A stretch of 64,000 nt of DNA, taken from NCBI GenBank assembly GCA_032622095.1, contig CP136061.1, positions 90,747,845 through 90,811,844 of the forward strand, in the 5' to 3' direction. Shown one piece after another: positions 1 through 12,023 of this stretch. The DNA comes from Siphonodentalium dalli. Lineage: Eukaryota > Mollusca > Scaphopoda > Gadilida > Siphonodentaliidae. How positions within the stretch are numbered: position 1 is the stretch's first letter; every line of letters begins with the position of its first letter. The notes under the pieces are model-generated. The model was not told the origin of the DNA. It did not search any database and saw only the letters and a program-made list of their open reading frames with translations. The position numbers were made by a program, and so were the translations under genes.

Positions 1-1542
1 ATCTTTTTCATACTCGCTCACTATAATTGGTGGCCTTTCTGTCGAATCGGTCATGTTGTATTGATGCCGAGGGTTGTTGAATCCAAAGTGCAGCACGTGA
101 ATTTTTGAGGAATTGAATTTAAGTTGCCAATTTGTTGACCATTGGCACACATCATCAATATTGTTTTGGATGTTACTTGTATTAGGGTTGCCTACCAGTT
201 TAGTGTCGTCTGCAAATATATGGCATATCCCTTTAACACTATCTGGTAAGTCATTGATGAATATTATGAATAGAATAGGACCCAATACACTGCCACGTGG
301 AACTCCGCTCGTAACACTCATCCATTCTGAACACTCACTGTTTACTTTAACACGCTGTATTCTATTACTTAGAAAGTCTCGAATCCATGTTATCAAACTG
401 CCTTGTATTCCATATGCTCTCAGTTTGTGAATCAACCTCTCGTGTGGCACAGTATCAAACGCCTTTTGGAAGTCTTGGTATATCACATCTACCGGTTCGC
501 CTCTGTCGAGTTCTGATGTAACGTGTGACAGATTTCCAACAGTTGTGTTTTACATGAACGTTTACTCCTGGAGCCGTATTGACACTCAGTGAATAAGGAA
601 TACTGCTCCATGTGTGCGGCGATAGCGTCACTGACAAACTATTCCATGATCTTACATAATATACAAGTGAGACTCACGGGTCGATAGTTACTTGGGTCGG
701 ATTTTGAACCTTTCTTATATATACAGGAAACTGTTGCCTTTTTCCAAATCTCTGGTAGTTTTCCTTATTCGAATGATTTATTGAATAAAATGCAGAGCGG
801 TTTACTGATCTCTGCTGCAGTTTCTTTCAAGATCTGAGGTGATATACCGTCCGGGCCATAACTTTTGAATGGGTTCAGGTTTCTCAGTTTCTTTTCTACA
901 GCTGCCGATGTAAGTTGTATATCTACAATGTGTCTTCCGTTTGTTTTGTCATCCAAAATTGGAATGTTTGTCAGATTCTCTTTAGTGAACACACTGGAGA
1001 AGAAATCATTTAATATATCCGCCTTTTCTTTGTCTTTTCGTGCCATCGTGTTATTCTTTTTGTTTTGAAGGTCCGCTATTCCGTGATTGGTTCCTGTTTT
1101 GCTGCTGACATATCCCCAGAACGATTTCGGATTTTTTTACACTCATGAGACAGTTTCCGCTCATAGTTCAGCTTCGCTTCTTTCAACATCCTGTTTGAAT
1201 TCTCTCTAGAAAGTTTGTACTGGTTGTAAGTCTGTTCACCCCTCGCATTCCTGTATCTCTTATAATCTTCCTTTTTTGTCTGATTGCACTAAGAACATCT
1301 TTTGTTGACCACTTGTTTTTCTGTTTCATTATATTTTTTCGGGTGGATTTTGGTATATGTTCCTCCATAAGTTCCCCTAGTTTTTTATAAAGTTTTTCCA
1401 AGCCAGTGCATACATCCATAGTAGTAAGAATATCCCATGGTTCATATTGAATTGACCGTCGAATAGCATCGTAGTTCCCTTTGTTAAACAAGTAACGATT
1501 CGTCTGTGGCGATTTCTCTTCTTCGAAAATACATGGTTCCAA
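1..1542 (-). pseudogene. LINE reverse transcriptase (N-terminal two thirds, frameshifted)
   Basis: Three open stretches can be read. Positions 1542-1183 are the linker between endonuclease and RT. Positions 1046-765 hold the RT fingers, with LNDFFSSVF, LNPFKSYGPDGISP and PLCILFNKSF. From about 480 down to 1 there is KAFDTVPHERL, GVPRGSVLGPILF (around 279-317) and the active-site block FADDTKLVG, with FADD encoded at 205-216. The Asp pair of the active site is intact but the frame is interrupted between blocks, so no active enzyme is made from this copy. The remaining RT and any C-terminal domain lie outside the window. Confidence 0.85.
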
Positions 1543-1820
1543 TTTTAATTCTAGCGTATCGTGGTCGCTATGTCCAAGTGGGTTGCGGTGAATTATCTCC
1601 TTAACGACATCTTCATTGTTGGTTATGCAAAGGTCGAGTAAATTAGATTTTTGCCCTTGTCTGTGTCACGTTGGCTTAGTTACTAGTTGTACTAGGAAAC
1701 CCCTTCGTAAACATTCCAGAAGTTTTCGACCCCTATCACCTGGAGAATGTCCAGTGCTCCAATCAATTTCCGGCTCATTGAAGTCTCCGACAATTATCAA
1801 ATTTGTAGGGTTTTTCTTCT

Positions 1821-2234
1821 TTATTTTCTTGAACAGTGTCGCCATTTCTTTGTATTTTCTTTATCCGAACTAGGGCTCCTGTATATGCATCCAACTAATA
1901 CAGTATCCTGTCCTACTCGCCACTCACACCACACATATTCTTGGAATTCAGATACATTTAATGCTTCACTTGATTGTTCCGACAATGAAGCGTGAATGTG
2001 CATAATAACGCCTCTTCTTGGATTTTTTCCGATAAACATGTCATAGCCTTTTATTTGCATCTCGCTTGGATTTATTGTTGTTTTTGAGTTTTTTGGATAA
2101 ACTTCGGTGACACATATAATACTAGGTTCAACATCATCAATAACAATATCTAGTTCATCCCTTTTATTGACCAAATTATCAGCATTTGTGTATAAACAAA
2201 CTGGTTTAGTGTTCCATTTTGCCAATTTATGCAT
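1821..2234 (-). pseudogene. LINE endonuclease domain fragment
   Basis: An open frame of 137 codons reads YTNADNLVNKRDEL, then PSIICVTEVYPKNS, then RRGVIMHIH and VGCIYRSPSS. These are the N-terminal blocks of the EEP (AP-endonuclease-like) domain that nicks target DNA in LINEs; the E of TEVYPKN corresponds to the conserved catalytic Glu. The frame ends early, before the SDH-type C-terminal motif, so the domain is truncated here by a frame break. The first Met used here is arbitrary, since ORF2 of such elements may start upstream. Confidence 0.8.
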
Positions 2235-2299
2235 ATTCTTCTTACCGTTGTCCGGAGATGAAAGTCATTTCGATGATGTTCCATTTTTTGAGAATTTAA

Positions 2300-3262
2300 C
2301 TACTTTGTCTTTCAATAACGAAACGCTCTCGGGGGTTCTCACTTCTCTTTTGTTTAAGTTCGTCGCGAAGAGATTTTTTTTTTTCACTTTCCTTTTTGGT
2401 CAGATCACGTTGAAATAATTTTTATCTTTCGGATTCGCATCACTAATTCGGTTGAATTTTTTAATCAAATTGTCTCTCATTTCCTCTCAATTTACTGTTA
2501 TTTTCACTGGTCTTGGTTGATTTTCCTTCTGTTTTCCTAGTCTTACAAAGTTTTCTGCCACTTCCGTAGATTTATAGTCACTGTGAACGGTTAACAGTAT
2601 GCCTATAATATTTTCTCTGTCTTGTTCGTAGATCACTTTTTCGTCGGAATGAGAACTCTCTGGGATGTTTGAAATGATTATATTTCTCTTGCGTTTATTT
2701 AGTTCTTCCATTTCAATTCTCAGTTCCGTCATTTGTTGCTCGATTGATTCTTGTACGTTTATACCACATTTTTCTTTCATTTTATCCTCGAGACATTGTA
2801 TTTGATGTTGAAATGTTTTTGCACATCCTCTATGCGATGTTCAACTTTCTCGGTAATCTCATCTGAGATATGTTGCCGGTCTAATTGTTGTTTCTCCATC
2901 AGTGAAATAACTTTGTCCAATTTTTCTTGTAATTCGTTCATTTTCTCGTCATTTCGATTGTTGCCGAGACCGCGTTCTAGCTTTTGATCTATTGCTTTGA
3001 GTCTATCATCCAGATCGCTTCGCTTATCGCTTTCTCTGCAAGTTGTGCAATACCATTTTATGCATGTGGTCTTTTTCAATATCACTTTAAAGTCCGAATT
3101 ACATATATTTTGGCACTTTGCGTGGTATATAGCTTTGCAGTCACCACAGTGTAAGTTATTGTCTGTTCCTCGAATTTCCTCATCACAAGTCCCGCAATTT
3201 CCACCAGAAGTTATTGAAATAGCTTCTCGGGAATCTGTCTCTGATCGTTTTTTTGGTCCCAT
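2300..3262 (-). pseudogene. LINE ORF1 relic: PHD finger, coiled coil, RRM-like and C-terminal domain
   Basis: The first frame (3262 to 2777, 161 codons) starts with MGPKKR and carries a PHD-type zinc finger (CGTC, HCGDC, YHAKC and YCTTC supply the Cys/His ligands) at about residues 23-75. An acidic/lysine-rich coiled coil follows. It ends in TGA overlapping the ATG of a second frame (ATGA at 2777-2780). That frame (2780 to 2487) continues with KRKRNIIISNIPES and RPVKITV, which resemble the RRM core of LINE ORF1 proteins. A third frame further downstream (about 2300-2480) looks like the C-terminal domain, with an RDEL-K-R pattern. The shifts are most simply decay, although the ATGA overlap would also permit coupled reinitiation. 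ORF1 proteins of this kind chaperone the element RNA. Confidence 0.75.
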
Positions 3263-3737
3263 TTTACACGATAATAGGCGATGTTACTCACAAGTCCTCA
3301 GGAGACGAACAATTTTATAAGAAACTTCAAACTGTTCCACTTCATAGTACTTCTAAATCCATTTTCCAAATGTATTGTATGTGTTGTGCTTCTTGACGTC
3401 GATTTGTTTCACTTTAGTCGTTAAAATTTCGAGCGTTCTTACAAGACTGTTACTATGCGTGACGTCACAATACATGAGTTTTTCAAGTATTTTTTATAAG
3501 ATTGGTAGTACAGATACATGTCTGTAGTTACGGAGTATACTTGCCTCTTCAGATTTGAAGATTGTCGATACTTTAGAAAATTTCATCCGTTCTGGGAAAA
3601 AACCACGGGAAAGAGATAGGTTAATACGATATGTAATCATTAACACAAAACAAAAACATATTTTGTTTTTTTAAATCTTCGTTATTTTGTTAAATCACTT
3701 TTTCAAACGTCTCCTTTATTTAGTCAATAAGCACTGT

Positions 3738-3839
3738 CGATGGATCCTACTCGATAGTAATTCCCGGTGAAGATTCTACGTATGTTATCGATGGATCCTA
3801 CTCGATAGACATTCCCGGTGAAGATCCTACTTATGTTAT
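3738..3839 (+). repeat. 51-bp tandem repeat, two copies
   Basis: The copies begin CGATGGATCCTACTCGATAG at 3738 and 3789, and a broken third start follows at 3839. They differ at a few bases. Confidence 0.85.
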
Positions 3840-4853
3840 CGAGAGGATCAGTCCCGGGATATTTCGTATTTATACGTAGATCATGTCAGCATTTTCTTGT
3901 ATATTACGGTTTCCAGTCAGAACCTCAAAACAAAAATGAAATATTATATACGGTCATAGCCAAAGTAGAGAGTCAGGACATAATCAACATGAAGGAAATA
4001 TAGATAGAAAATACGATTTGAAGCCACGAGGTGGTTTGCGCGCCAAAATAGAACTAACTAGAATGCATTCACTGGAGCTGTCTATACTTGCGCCCTTCCC
4101 AAATTTGGCATGTTTTTGTCAACAAAAAACCACGGGGGCTAAGAGCTCTTTTTCAAGACCGGTAATTTCATGTCATGCATCACTGAGATCAGTCTGGGTG
4201 AACGTCGACTCTATATTTGAAATATAGAGTCTGGAGCTAATGTAGCCAAAACCATTTCTATTCAGCGAAGAGCTTCCCCAAAATGACGTGACGGATTTTT
4301 AAAAATACATCGATGATTGACAGGTGTCCCCACGTGTTATTTGTTGTGCTTCGCCGACTCATCAACCCACAGAAGGCCTGTGTCGCGACATTAAAACTTA
4401 CAGAAGATAATATTTGTCGTGTGTGCGACTATTCTTTTTTCGGGAGATGAACTCGCTGCATCAACGGGAAAGCTGCATCCGAGAGCAAAAAATAAGGTCG
4501 TCATCAAAAATGATGCTTTAGAACTATTTAAAAGCATAAAATTAAGTCATTTCCTCGGTGTTTGACTTTCAGATGACTTTTTTTTTACGGCAAATAATTT
4601 GTCGATTTGCAAACCATGTTACAATAAAGTAAATCAAATACACACGGACTTGAGTAAAGTTCTATTTATATTTATGGGAGGCCAAGTTGGTACCATACGC
4701 AGGCCTATCTATCAGGTCCAGCACAACCTTCAAATTAATCGGAATCGGACCGAATATATAATTTCGAAGCCATTTGTTCTGTCTCTGTTGAATTTGCAAG
4801 CCTCGAAATTCCGCTCTGTTACTATATTTAGAGCATTCGGCAAACCTCGTCGC

Positions 4854-4904
4854 GGTCACAGGTCGAGGAGTTCAGCCGCAGAGGTCACAGGTCGAGGAGT
4901 TCAG
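4854..4904 (+). repeat. 29-bp-period direct repeat, two copies
   Basis: GGTCACAGGTCGAGGAGTTC occurs at 4854 and again at 4883. Confidence 0.85.
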
Positions 4905-5480
4905 AATGATATTTAGAGGTGACATTATGGGAGTCTCCGCCCATTAACACTTGTTTATCAACCCATACGGTTTCATTGGACGGAAAATAATTTACGCAAT
5001 CAATCAGATTACGGAATCCCGAGGACTTGGAAATGAGATAGCGATGTTATCCGTCAGACCTAATATTCAATGTTGTAATGAGTATTTAGGTATGAGTTTA
5101 CTCAGACTGCACTGAGATGTGTGCGGGCTGAAATACCAATTATTTCCAGTTGCTCTCTTGCATTGTTGACGGTCTTACTCTTATTAAAGGCCCACTTAAT
5201 TTCCAACCCCCAGATTACATTATATAAAATATATGCCATATTATATACCATGAACCCCCATGGCGTAATTATATGTACCAATTGGGTTAAATAGCTAATT
5301 TGACTACAATGATTTATGGATGCCAATGCTCCTCACCTGTAAACAAATATATATAAAACTATTACAAATGAATGTCAACACAACTAAACAACACGCGGTC
5401 ATTGGCTCTATAGTCTTTGATTCCGCAAGCGTCTTTATGCGCGATCATAACTAATTTTCCGTGTTGCAAGTTAAAGGTAC

Positions 5481-5777
5481 TCAATCCGATCAGACGCTCC
5501 TAAATTACTATTTCTGTGGCTTCTGGGGTAAATCATATTTGATTCGAGTCGAGGAACCCACCCATCAAAGCTCAGTGTGATTAGATATCGATGTTTGAAG
5601 TTTGCTATTTCTATTGTTTGTTGACCAGAAGCACGTGGTCAAACGGACGAAGGTGCGGATGAAGATGGATAACTCTAAAATCAAGTGGTAATAATAATAA
5701 CCACTTGATTTTGAATCAAATATTTTTTACGCCCGAAGCCTAAGAAATAGTAATTTAGGAGCATCTGATCGGATTGA
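5481..5777. mobile_element. Foldback/MITE-like element, about 297 bp
   Basis: The left end TCAATCCGATCAGACGCTCC is matched in reverse complement by the right end at 5758-5777, with one mismatch. The arms stay complementary for about 75 bp, through the ACTATTTCT and ATTTGATTC stretches. A second small hairpin (ATCAAGTGG and its complement) lies in the centre near 5690. There is no coding sequence. The family is unknown. Confidence 0.8.
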
Positions 5778-7969
5778 TGGGCTTCTAATGTGCAGTATTA
5801 TTGCCTACTTATTGTCCTTACATGGTATATATTTATTCATAATAAATAAATCTAATCAAACACGAATCTTTTGGCAGATGGATCGTTTAGCCTGTCCGGG
5901 TAATACGAGTCTCATCTGCCTGGCTGTCTAGAGTTTTGCGGGCCGAAGTATTGGTTGTGACGTCATGATGTGCGTCGTTTCCAAGAAGCAATATTTTAAT
6001 ATTGTTCTAATATGACAGTAAAAAAATCAAATAAAAATTCAATTTTAGTCTTTGTATATAAGCTATAAGCGGCCATATTCAACATTACTTGCATGGACAA
6101 CAACGCATGTGCGTTATATGCACTTTTTGGTCTTCCGTTATGACGTAACATATTCGCGGAAGGACAAACATCAAAACAAAGAAATGGTAATCCGGACATA
6201 CCGAAAACTTTACTTGCGTCCTGCATAGACTGGCGCAAGTAATACTACTCGCTTTTGATTTCCCCAATATCGAAATGGGTCGATAAATACCTGATATATA
6301 CCTTTCTGCGAGCAGTATAAAGACGGATTGACACATTGAAGTAATAAAAAGTACAACTTCAAACACAATGTACGGGCTCCATAAAAAACAGTGTTATTAG
6401 TATTCATAAACATTCTGGAATCAGAAATGGAATGTCCGAAAAAATATATATTTCCTGACCTTAAAGGGATACTGTACACTAAATCCGGCCATTTACGGGA
6501 CCATCTCCGTTTATACTCAACAGCATACATACAATAAATGAATAAATTTGAGCCACGGGTGAGTGCAAAATACACACATGTGCTCTACGAACTATGCAAA
6601 CAACATGATAAATATAATGACAATGAATTTATACTACATACATTAAGATCATGTCGATCCTGCGAATAATTCCAGTGTTCCTTTTGCGTGCTCCTCGCAA
6701 ATATAAAATTAAGATTAAATTCGTGAAAAATACAATGATGTGCCATTTTGTTGTTGTTGTATAGTATAGTATATGATATTCTATCTCACGTGACTATCAC
6801 AGTCTAATCTACGCTTGTGATTGGTTGCTTGACATTCACTATTTCCGATAGTTCCGTCCCCAATGCGAAAGTCCGCTTACTATTATTTAGCACACTCACT
6901 GTCGCTGGGAAAATCCAGAAATGTATTTTTAGCATGAATACTATTCCGGGGAGGAAATTTGAAACTCATCTCCACCTCGCTGTGAAAAAAAACAACATAT
7001 TTTGTCCGAAATATCATTGTAATCTACAACTAGAGCACAATACATTATCGTAAGCAAATTCTATATGTTACTTGTAATTGTTTCCAAATATTTGATGTGA
7101 TAATTAATCGTGTTCCTGTACTCGCTGATCACAACATCGCTTCCATATATTTTGTCAGTTCCCTAAGGTCACACTATATATATATATACTCTATTTTCGA
7201 ATTTCAAATTTGTTTTCAGTGGGACAAATATTAAATTATTCACTATAGTTATCTGATTGTAAATTGTTTTACATTACTGAATCGGGGACAGCACGAAGAA
7301 CGTTAAAAACTATAATATTTACATAGCCCGTCTGTGTTACAGTAAATCCTGTTCGGTGATTGGTCAACTGCCAATTGGGTCACCCGTTTTATATCCCAAT
7401 AAAACACAGACCGTAACACCAATACGACGTCACATATTGTTGACATATTGTTGACTAAAATCGGCCAGCAGAATAATTGGGCGTGCTTTTAAAGTTCACG
7501 TGAATTGCATTGAAGCCAGTTAATTATGTCGATCGCGCGATTGTCACTAAGTGCTTGGTCGCGAATGTTATCGAAATCGCTGTTCTTTCCACTCAACAAA
7601 CTAAATGTCGGTTATCGACAGGGGAGCAAAACATAAATATATCATTAAAACATAGTTGCGTTCCTATGAACTTCTGAGATAACTTAATACGTGGTAATTT
7701 GTCTGTAAAAGTACGCATCACATAAAAACAAAATCGCCAATGTCATTGACCCCCCAAAGTTCAAATACATCGCGCGTGGCATCACGTGACCAGAACACGG
7801 AAATCGATCGCTTATTAACAGGTGAAACTCAAGCTAATATTGGACTGACTACAATTCTGCATGCTTGGGCTAGTCTCAAATTATCGGCAGATTTTATGAA
7901 AATAGCTATTACTTTCAGCTTTTTTATGGGAATAAATCATAAAAAGTTCTACAAATATAGGAAATGAAT
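5778..7969. other. No gene seen
   Basis: AT-rich sequence with short open frames only. None shows a recognisable domain or a convincing splice context. A short TA run lies near 7173. Confidence 0.5.
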
Positions 7970-8103
7970 GTAGTGAGTGTGTGTTATTGAGCGATAAGCG
8001 CTGTGGTCATCTGGTCACATTTATTGTAAACCGCTTTGCAGTTTACACAATGTGCCCCAAATGACCACTGCGCGCGTATGGCTAAATAACACATGCCCAC
8101 TAT
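7970..8103. repeat. Inverted repeat (hairpin), about 60-bp arms
   Basis: GTGGTCAT..TGG..ACATT..TTGTAAAC is mirrored across a 10-bp centre, and the outer GTGTGTTATT pairs with AATAACACA. It resembles a MITE but no target duplication was defined. Confidence 0.75.
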
Positions 8104-8138
8104 ATTAAGTTCTTAAATAAATATTGCATGGTTTGATT

Positions 8139-8231
8139 GTTGACTATGCCAAAATAGTGGTCCTCGGTAGAACAACAATCCCCTCGTATCGGCTATTCCC
8201 CACATCTGACCACTATTTTGCCACAGTCAAC
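8139..8231. repeat. Inverted repeat, about 27-bp arms
   Basis: GTTGACTATGCCAAAATAGT at 8139 pairs with ACTATTTTGCCACAGTCAAC ending at 8231. The loop is about 40 bp. Confidence 0.8.
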
Positions 8232-8289
8232 CCAAAGGCGTGCAAGTAAAAAACAAATTTAGCTCGTTATGTTTACGAAATATGTCTTT

Positions 8290-8675
8290 CTTAAAGTGAT
8301 GTGAAACACTCCGGTAGGACTATCAAATAGAAATGGAGAATAATATTGTTCAAAGTAGTTATTGTTTTACAAATATTATATCTAAATTGACACCACACAC
8401 CGTCAAATCTTATATATTAATTAAATGCAGAGACTGCCGATTGTAAAATGTTTTCGTTAGTTTATCACCGATAGATGCATGCGTCCCGATTCAAGTAGTA
8501 AATATTCACAAATTAGCGTAGTCCGGACGATGTTTTCTATGGAATGGTACGGTCTATTTGCTTGAGATTTTCGGTGATGTTGGCAGAATGATACACTCCT
8601 CTAGTTGGCAAAGCAACTGCATTCTAACTTATCAGTTTCACGCACCCGAACAAGTACACAATATGTCTTTAAAGC
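8290..8675 (+). repeat. Dispersed repeat, copy 1 of a pair (with 60138-60512)
   Basis: It starts AAGTGATGTGAAACACTCC and ends near CACCCGAACAAGTACACAAT. The same sequence, visibly diverged but collinear, recurs near the far end of the window in the same orientation. There is no coding frame. It may be a SINE or MITE, but no tail or terminal repeat was recognised. Confidence 0.75.
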
Positions 8676-9675
8676 CACGAATGGACTTCACGGTGGGTAT
8701 GCTGTTAAAATAGTCACACCCTTACAACTGCCATAAACATCATTAGAGCATATTAAACTATATGTACATATAATATTTCTTCTTAAACCAATCATAAATA
8801 TCGCGTAAATAGTATGTTATTGCCAAGTTCCTACTTTGTGTTATGTAAACAAAAGTCAGGTTCTGTAATATTTTTGGCCTTTGTAGTGGGTGTGTGTGTT
8901 ATTGAGGGATACGGCCATATCCACCGCGAATGTCATCCGTTCCTTTGACATTATATATACAACTCTAAAATGTACTGCGCTAAAAATGTAAAAAGTTGCA
9001 TAAAATTCGAATCCGACACATCTCAGATGGCAACCAAGATTCAAAAGATGCAGAATGTTAGTTTTCCGTAGGTTGACTCAGGGCCCTATATACTTGAGTA
9101 TTTTCTACTTAACAGGAGACAATTCCTCATATACGTGTCAGAGGGGAGTTGCAGTATTGACACGATGTACATGTTCGTTACGCTCGGATCTGCCTCTTGT
9201 AGCTACGACAGAGCATACACACCACCACTGTTCATATACTCAACGCTGAACACATTCGGACAATTCGGAACAAGTGAGTGTATTTGTTATCGATAGACTC
9301 CACATTAAGTAAGTTTCCCTAACATTCACTTTGTAAGTTCATGGCGAAGCTGGATCAAATACCGGTAAACGTGGATTTGTGATCCACGTAAATGAAAGTT
9401 AACCTGTTCGTGTATCTGGTCAAGTTTTTCAGTAAACTGCATGGCGGAGTTATTTCCCTCGTTACGAATGACACTCAACCAACGTCATATCATAACGAGC
9501 GGTTAGTTTTAGTCGAGGTTTAAAAAAAAAAAAACTTGACCTATAATTTGGCTAGTTCGGTTGACGTGCTTGCGAGCAAGGAGCTGGCGGCTAGTGGCCG
9601 GGTGAGCGTCTACATACTAATGGCGTTAGCCCGATAACTTAAACACATATCAACTGATTTCAATGATATAAAGTT
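8676..9675. other. No gene seen
   Basis: Unique-looking AT-rich sequence without a recognisable open frame. A poly-A run lies near 9522. Confidence 0.5.
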
Positions 9676-9833
9676 ATTATACAATGTTGTGTACAGTATG
9701 TGTTTTTCTTGTACGAGTCCAGGTTGTGGTGAAAAGTCATATTGGACGAGACACGTGTCGAGTCCAATATGACTTTTCACCACAACCTGGACGAGTACAA
9801 GAAAAACTCATACTGTACACAACATTGTATAAT
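9676..9833. repeat. 158-bp near-perfect palindrome, copy 1
   Basis: The arms start ATTATACAATGTTGTGTACA and meet at a GACACGTGTC centre that is itself palindromic. The two halves are almost fully complementary. The palindrome opens a 571-bp module that is repeated from 10247. Confidence 0.95.
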
Positions 9834-10246
9834 GACATTTTTTATTATCCATATGTATGTCTATCCAAATTTTGGAAATAAAACTTTTGTGGTTATTTTT
9901 GGTATTTTTCAGCACTTAATTCTCTATAAAAGCCTGTATCGTATATTGATCATCAGAAAGCATTATTTGGAAAAGTAAACACGGAAGTGAGAACAAATTT
10001 CAATGCGGAAGTGAAACGTCTGCTTAAACCCATCAATGTTGCGCGCGCATCACAATTTCACCGATTCATTTCGCAATGGAGTTAATTCGTGACGTCACGG
10101 AGTCCAATATGAGAAGTCAGATTGTACAGTCGGGAGTCCAATATGACTTTCGGGAGTCCAATATGACTTTTTCCAGGACTATCACGTGGCGGCTTTTGCC
10201 CAATCGGAAATGGTGTTAGTTAAGGGGTGGATAATAATATAAAGTT
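9676..10246 (+). repeat. 571-bp module, intact copy (Helitron empty site at 9919/9920)
   Basis: The module consists of the palindrome, then GCACTTAATTCTCTATAAAA, then a tail containing GGGAGTCCAATATGACTTTC repeats and ending near GTTAGTTAAGGGGTGGATAA. Copy 2 is 10247-10493 joined to 23776 onward; its homology ends near 24073. Comparing the two copies locates the insertion exactly between A and T. Confidence 0.9.
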
Positions 10247-10408
10247 ATTATACAATGTTGTGTACAGTATGTGTTTTTCTTGTACTCGTCCAGGTTGTCG
10301 TGAAAAGTCATATTGGACGAGACACACCAGTGTCGAGTCCAATATGACTTTTCACCACAACCTGGACGACTACAAGTAAAATTCATACTGTACACAACAT
10401 TGTATAAT
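10247..10408. repeat. 162-bp near-perfect palindrome, copy 2
   Basis: It has the same arms as the palindrome at 9676, with four extra bases at the centre (GACACACCAGTGTC) and a few substitutions. It opens the second copy of the 571-bp module, which is interrupted at 10493/10494 by the Helitron block. Confidence 0.95.
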
Positions 10409-10493
10409 GATATTTTTATTATCCATCTGTATGTTTATCAAAATTTTGGGAAGAAAACGTTTGTGGTTATTTTTGGTATTTGTCGGCACTTAA

Positions 10494-11099
10494 TCTCATA
10501 TATATTTTGAAGACCTCTGTCTGTATGTATGTTTGTTTGTTTGTCTGTCTGTCTGTCTGTCATTTATACAAATCTACGATTCTCGACCGATCGGGACGAA
10601 ACTTGGTACGTGTGTGTAGTTTGACCAGGCGGTGGACGTTGTCGTATTGACGAGCCCGTGCGGCGCCCGCTTCGTGCATGCGCAGACGAGATCTCGGAAA
10701 CGGGTTGAGCTATCGACTTGAAATTTGCTATGTGAATGTATCTTGCCCCGGATACGAATTTTATCGGGTCGCCGAGCCCGTGCGACACCAGCTTCGCGCA
10801 TGCGCAGACGAGATCTAGGAAACGGGTGGAGCTATCGACTTGAAATTTGCTATGTGATTGTATCTTGGCCCGGATACGAATTTTATCGGGACGCCGAGCC
10901 CGTGCGACGCCAGCTTCGCGCATGCGCAGACCAGATCTCGGAAACGGGTAGAGCTATCGACTTGAAATCGTCGGGCTGGGTAGAGCTATCGACTTGAAAT
11001 TTGGTTTTTGAATAGCCCGGACAACGTCGTGCTGGGTAGAGCTATCGACTTGAAATTTGGTTTTTGAATAGCCCGGACAACGTCGGGCTCATCGGCTAG
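10494..11099 (+). mobile_element. Helitron unit 1 (A head, A tail)
   Basis: After the head come a TCTG microsatellite and three 122-bp internal repeats. The last 60 bp, including the hairpin, is present twice. Confidence 0.85.
10680..11000 (+). repeat. 122-bp internal tandem repeat (type example)
   Basis: GAGATCT recurs at 10688, 10810 and 10932. About two dozen copies are spread over units 1-4, 6, 8, 10, 12 and 13, and more in the Helitron at 37995. Because 122 is not a multiple of three, the Arg-rich open frames on both strands shift from copy to copy and are not genes. Confidence 0.9.
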
Positions 11100-12023
11100 T
11101 CTCATATATATTTTGAAGACCTCTGTTTGTCTGTTTGTCTGTATGTTTGTCTGTCATTGATACAAATCTACGTTTCTCGACCGATCGGGACGAAACTTGG
11201 TACGTGTGTGTAGTTTGACCAGGCGGTCTACCTTGTCGTATTGGCGAGCCCGTGCGGCGCCCACTTCGCGCATGCGCAGACGAGATCTCGTAAACGGGTG
11301 GAGCTATCGACTTGAAATTTGCTATGTGAATGTATCTTGCCCCGGATACGAATTTTATCGGGTCGCCGAGCCCGTGTCGCACAAGCTCTGAGCACCGATT
11401 CTCCACTCCCAATCATCAAACTCACCGCAATCGCCACTTCGGGGGTTAAGGCATCAACGATCTTTATATGGACCATATACGGAGTTGTTAACGACGAACG
11501 CTCTTTATTGCAATCGACGTGGCTAAACAACAAGCCCCATGGGTCCGAAATACGGATGCGGGACGAAATGCAATTATCTCGATTAAAGGCAGAATTGATC
11601 TAAGAAGCGTTTGTTTACAATTCAACGCAACCTTATCGCTCGAAATATTATGCAGAGAGATTTCACGACGGGATTAATTGACTGTCCGCTCTTTTCGGGG
11701 ACTACGGGGAAGTTTAGGACGGGTACCATGAATTAACTCATTGAAAAACAAAGAATTCGTTGTCTGTCGTTCCTAGGAAGGGGGGATTTCATCGGGTCAA
11801 TTAGAATAAAAATTAAATAAATAGGTCAATTAAAATAAAAATTCAATAAATATTAAAAAATTCAAAATAACATAAATTAAATTTAAAAAGCATTAAATTA
11901 ATATTAAAAAATAAAAAATAAAAAAATATTAAAAAAAAATAAAAAAATATAAATAAAAAAAAAATAATTAAAAAAAATGTAATGTTTCTGACCAACCACG
12001 CCAGTGGCGGGCTAACCTGCTAG
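11100..12023 (+). mobile_element. Helitron unit 2 (A head, B tail; chimera)
   Basis: It opens as type A with one 122-bp repeat. Near 11380 it switches to the type B body (CTCTGAGCAC, GGGGTTAAGGCATCAACGAT), followed by an A-rich tract and a type B tail. Confidence 0.85.

Larger units (their letters stand above)
1..3262 (-). mobile_element. Decayed CR1/L2-like non-LTR retrotransposon, truncated by window edge
   Basis: Reading the minus strand from about 3262 down to 1 gives, in order, a PHD-finger/coiled-coil/RNA-binding ORF1, an exonuclease-endonuclease-phosphatase-type endonuclease, a linker, and a reverse transcriptase up to and past the FADD catalytic motif. This is the layout of a target-primed LINE, and the endonuclease plus PHD-bearing ORF1 points to the CR1/L2 group. 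The clade call is inference. The reading frame is broken several times, so this copy is not functional. The C-terminal end of the reverse transcriptase, the 3' UTR and the 3' terminus lie before position 1. The 5' UTR probably extends somewhat beyond 3262, but no target-site duplication could be identified. Confidence 0.85.
3321..5480. other. No gene seen; short local repeats
   Basis: No convincing coding frame. A 51-bp direct repeat lies at 3738-3839. A 25-bp palindrome centred near 4220 pairs GACTCTATATTT with its complement. A 22-bp motif is repeated with a 29-bp period at 4854-4904. Confidence 0.6.
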
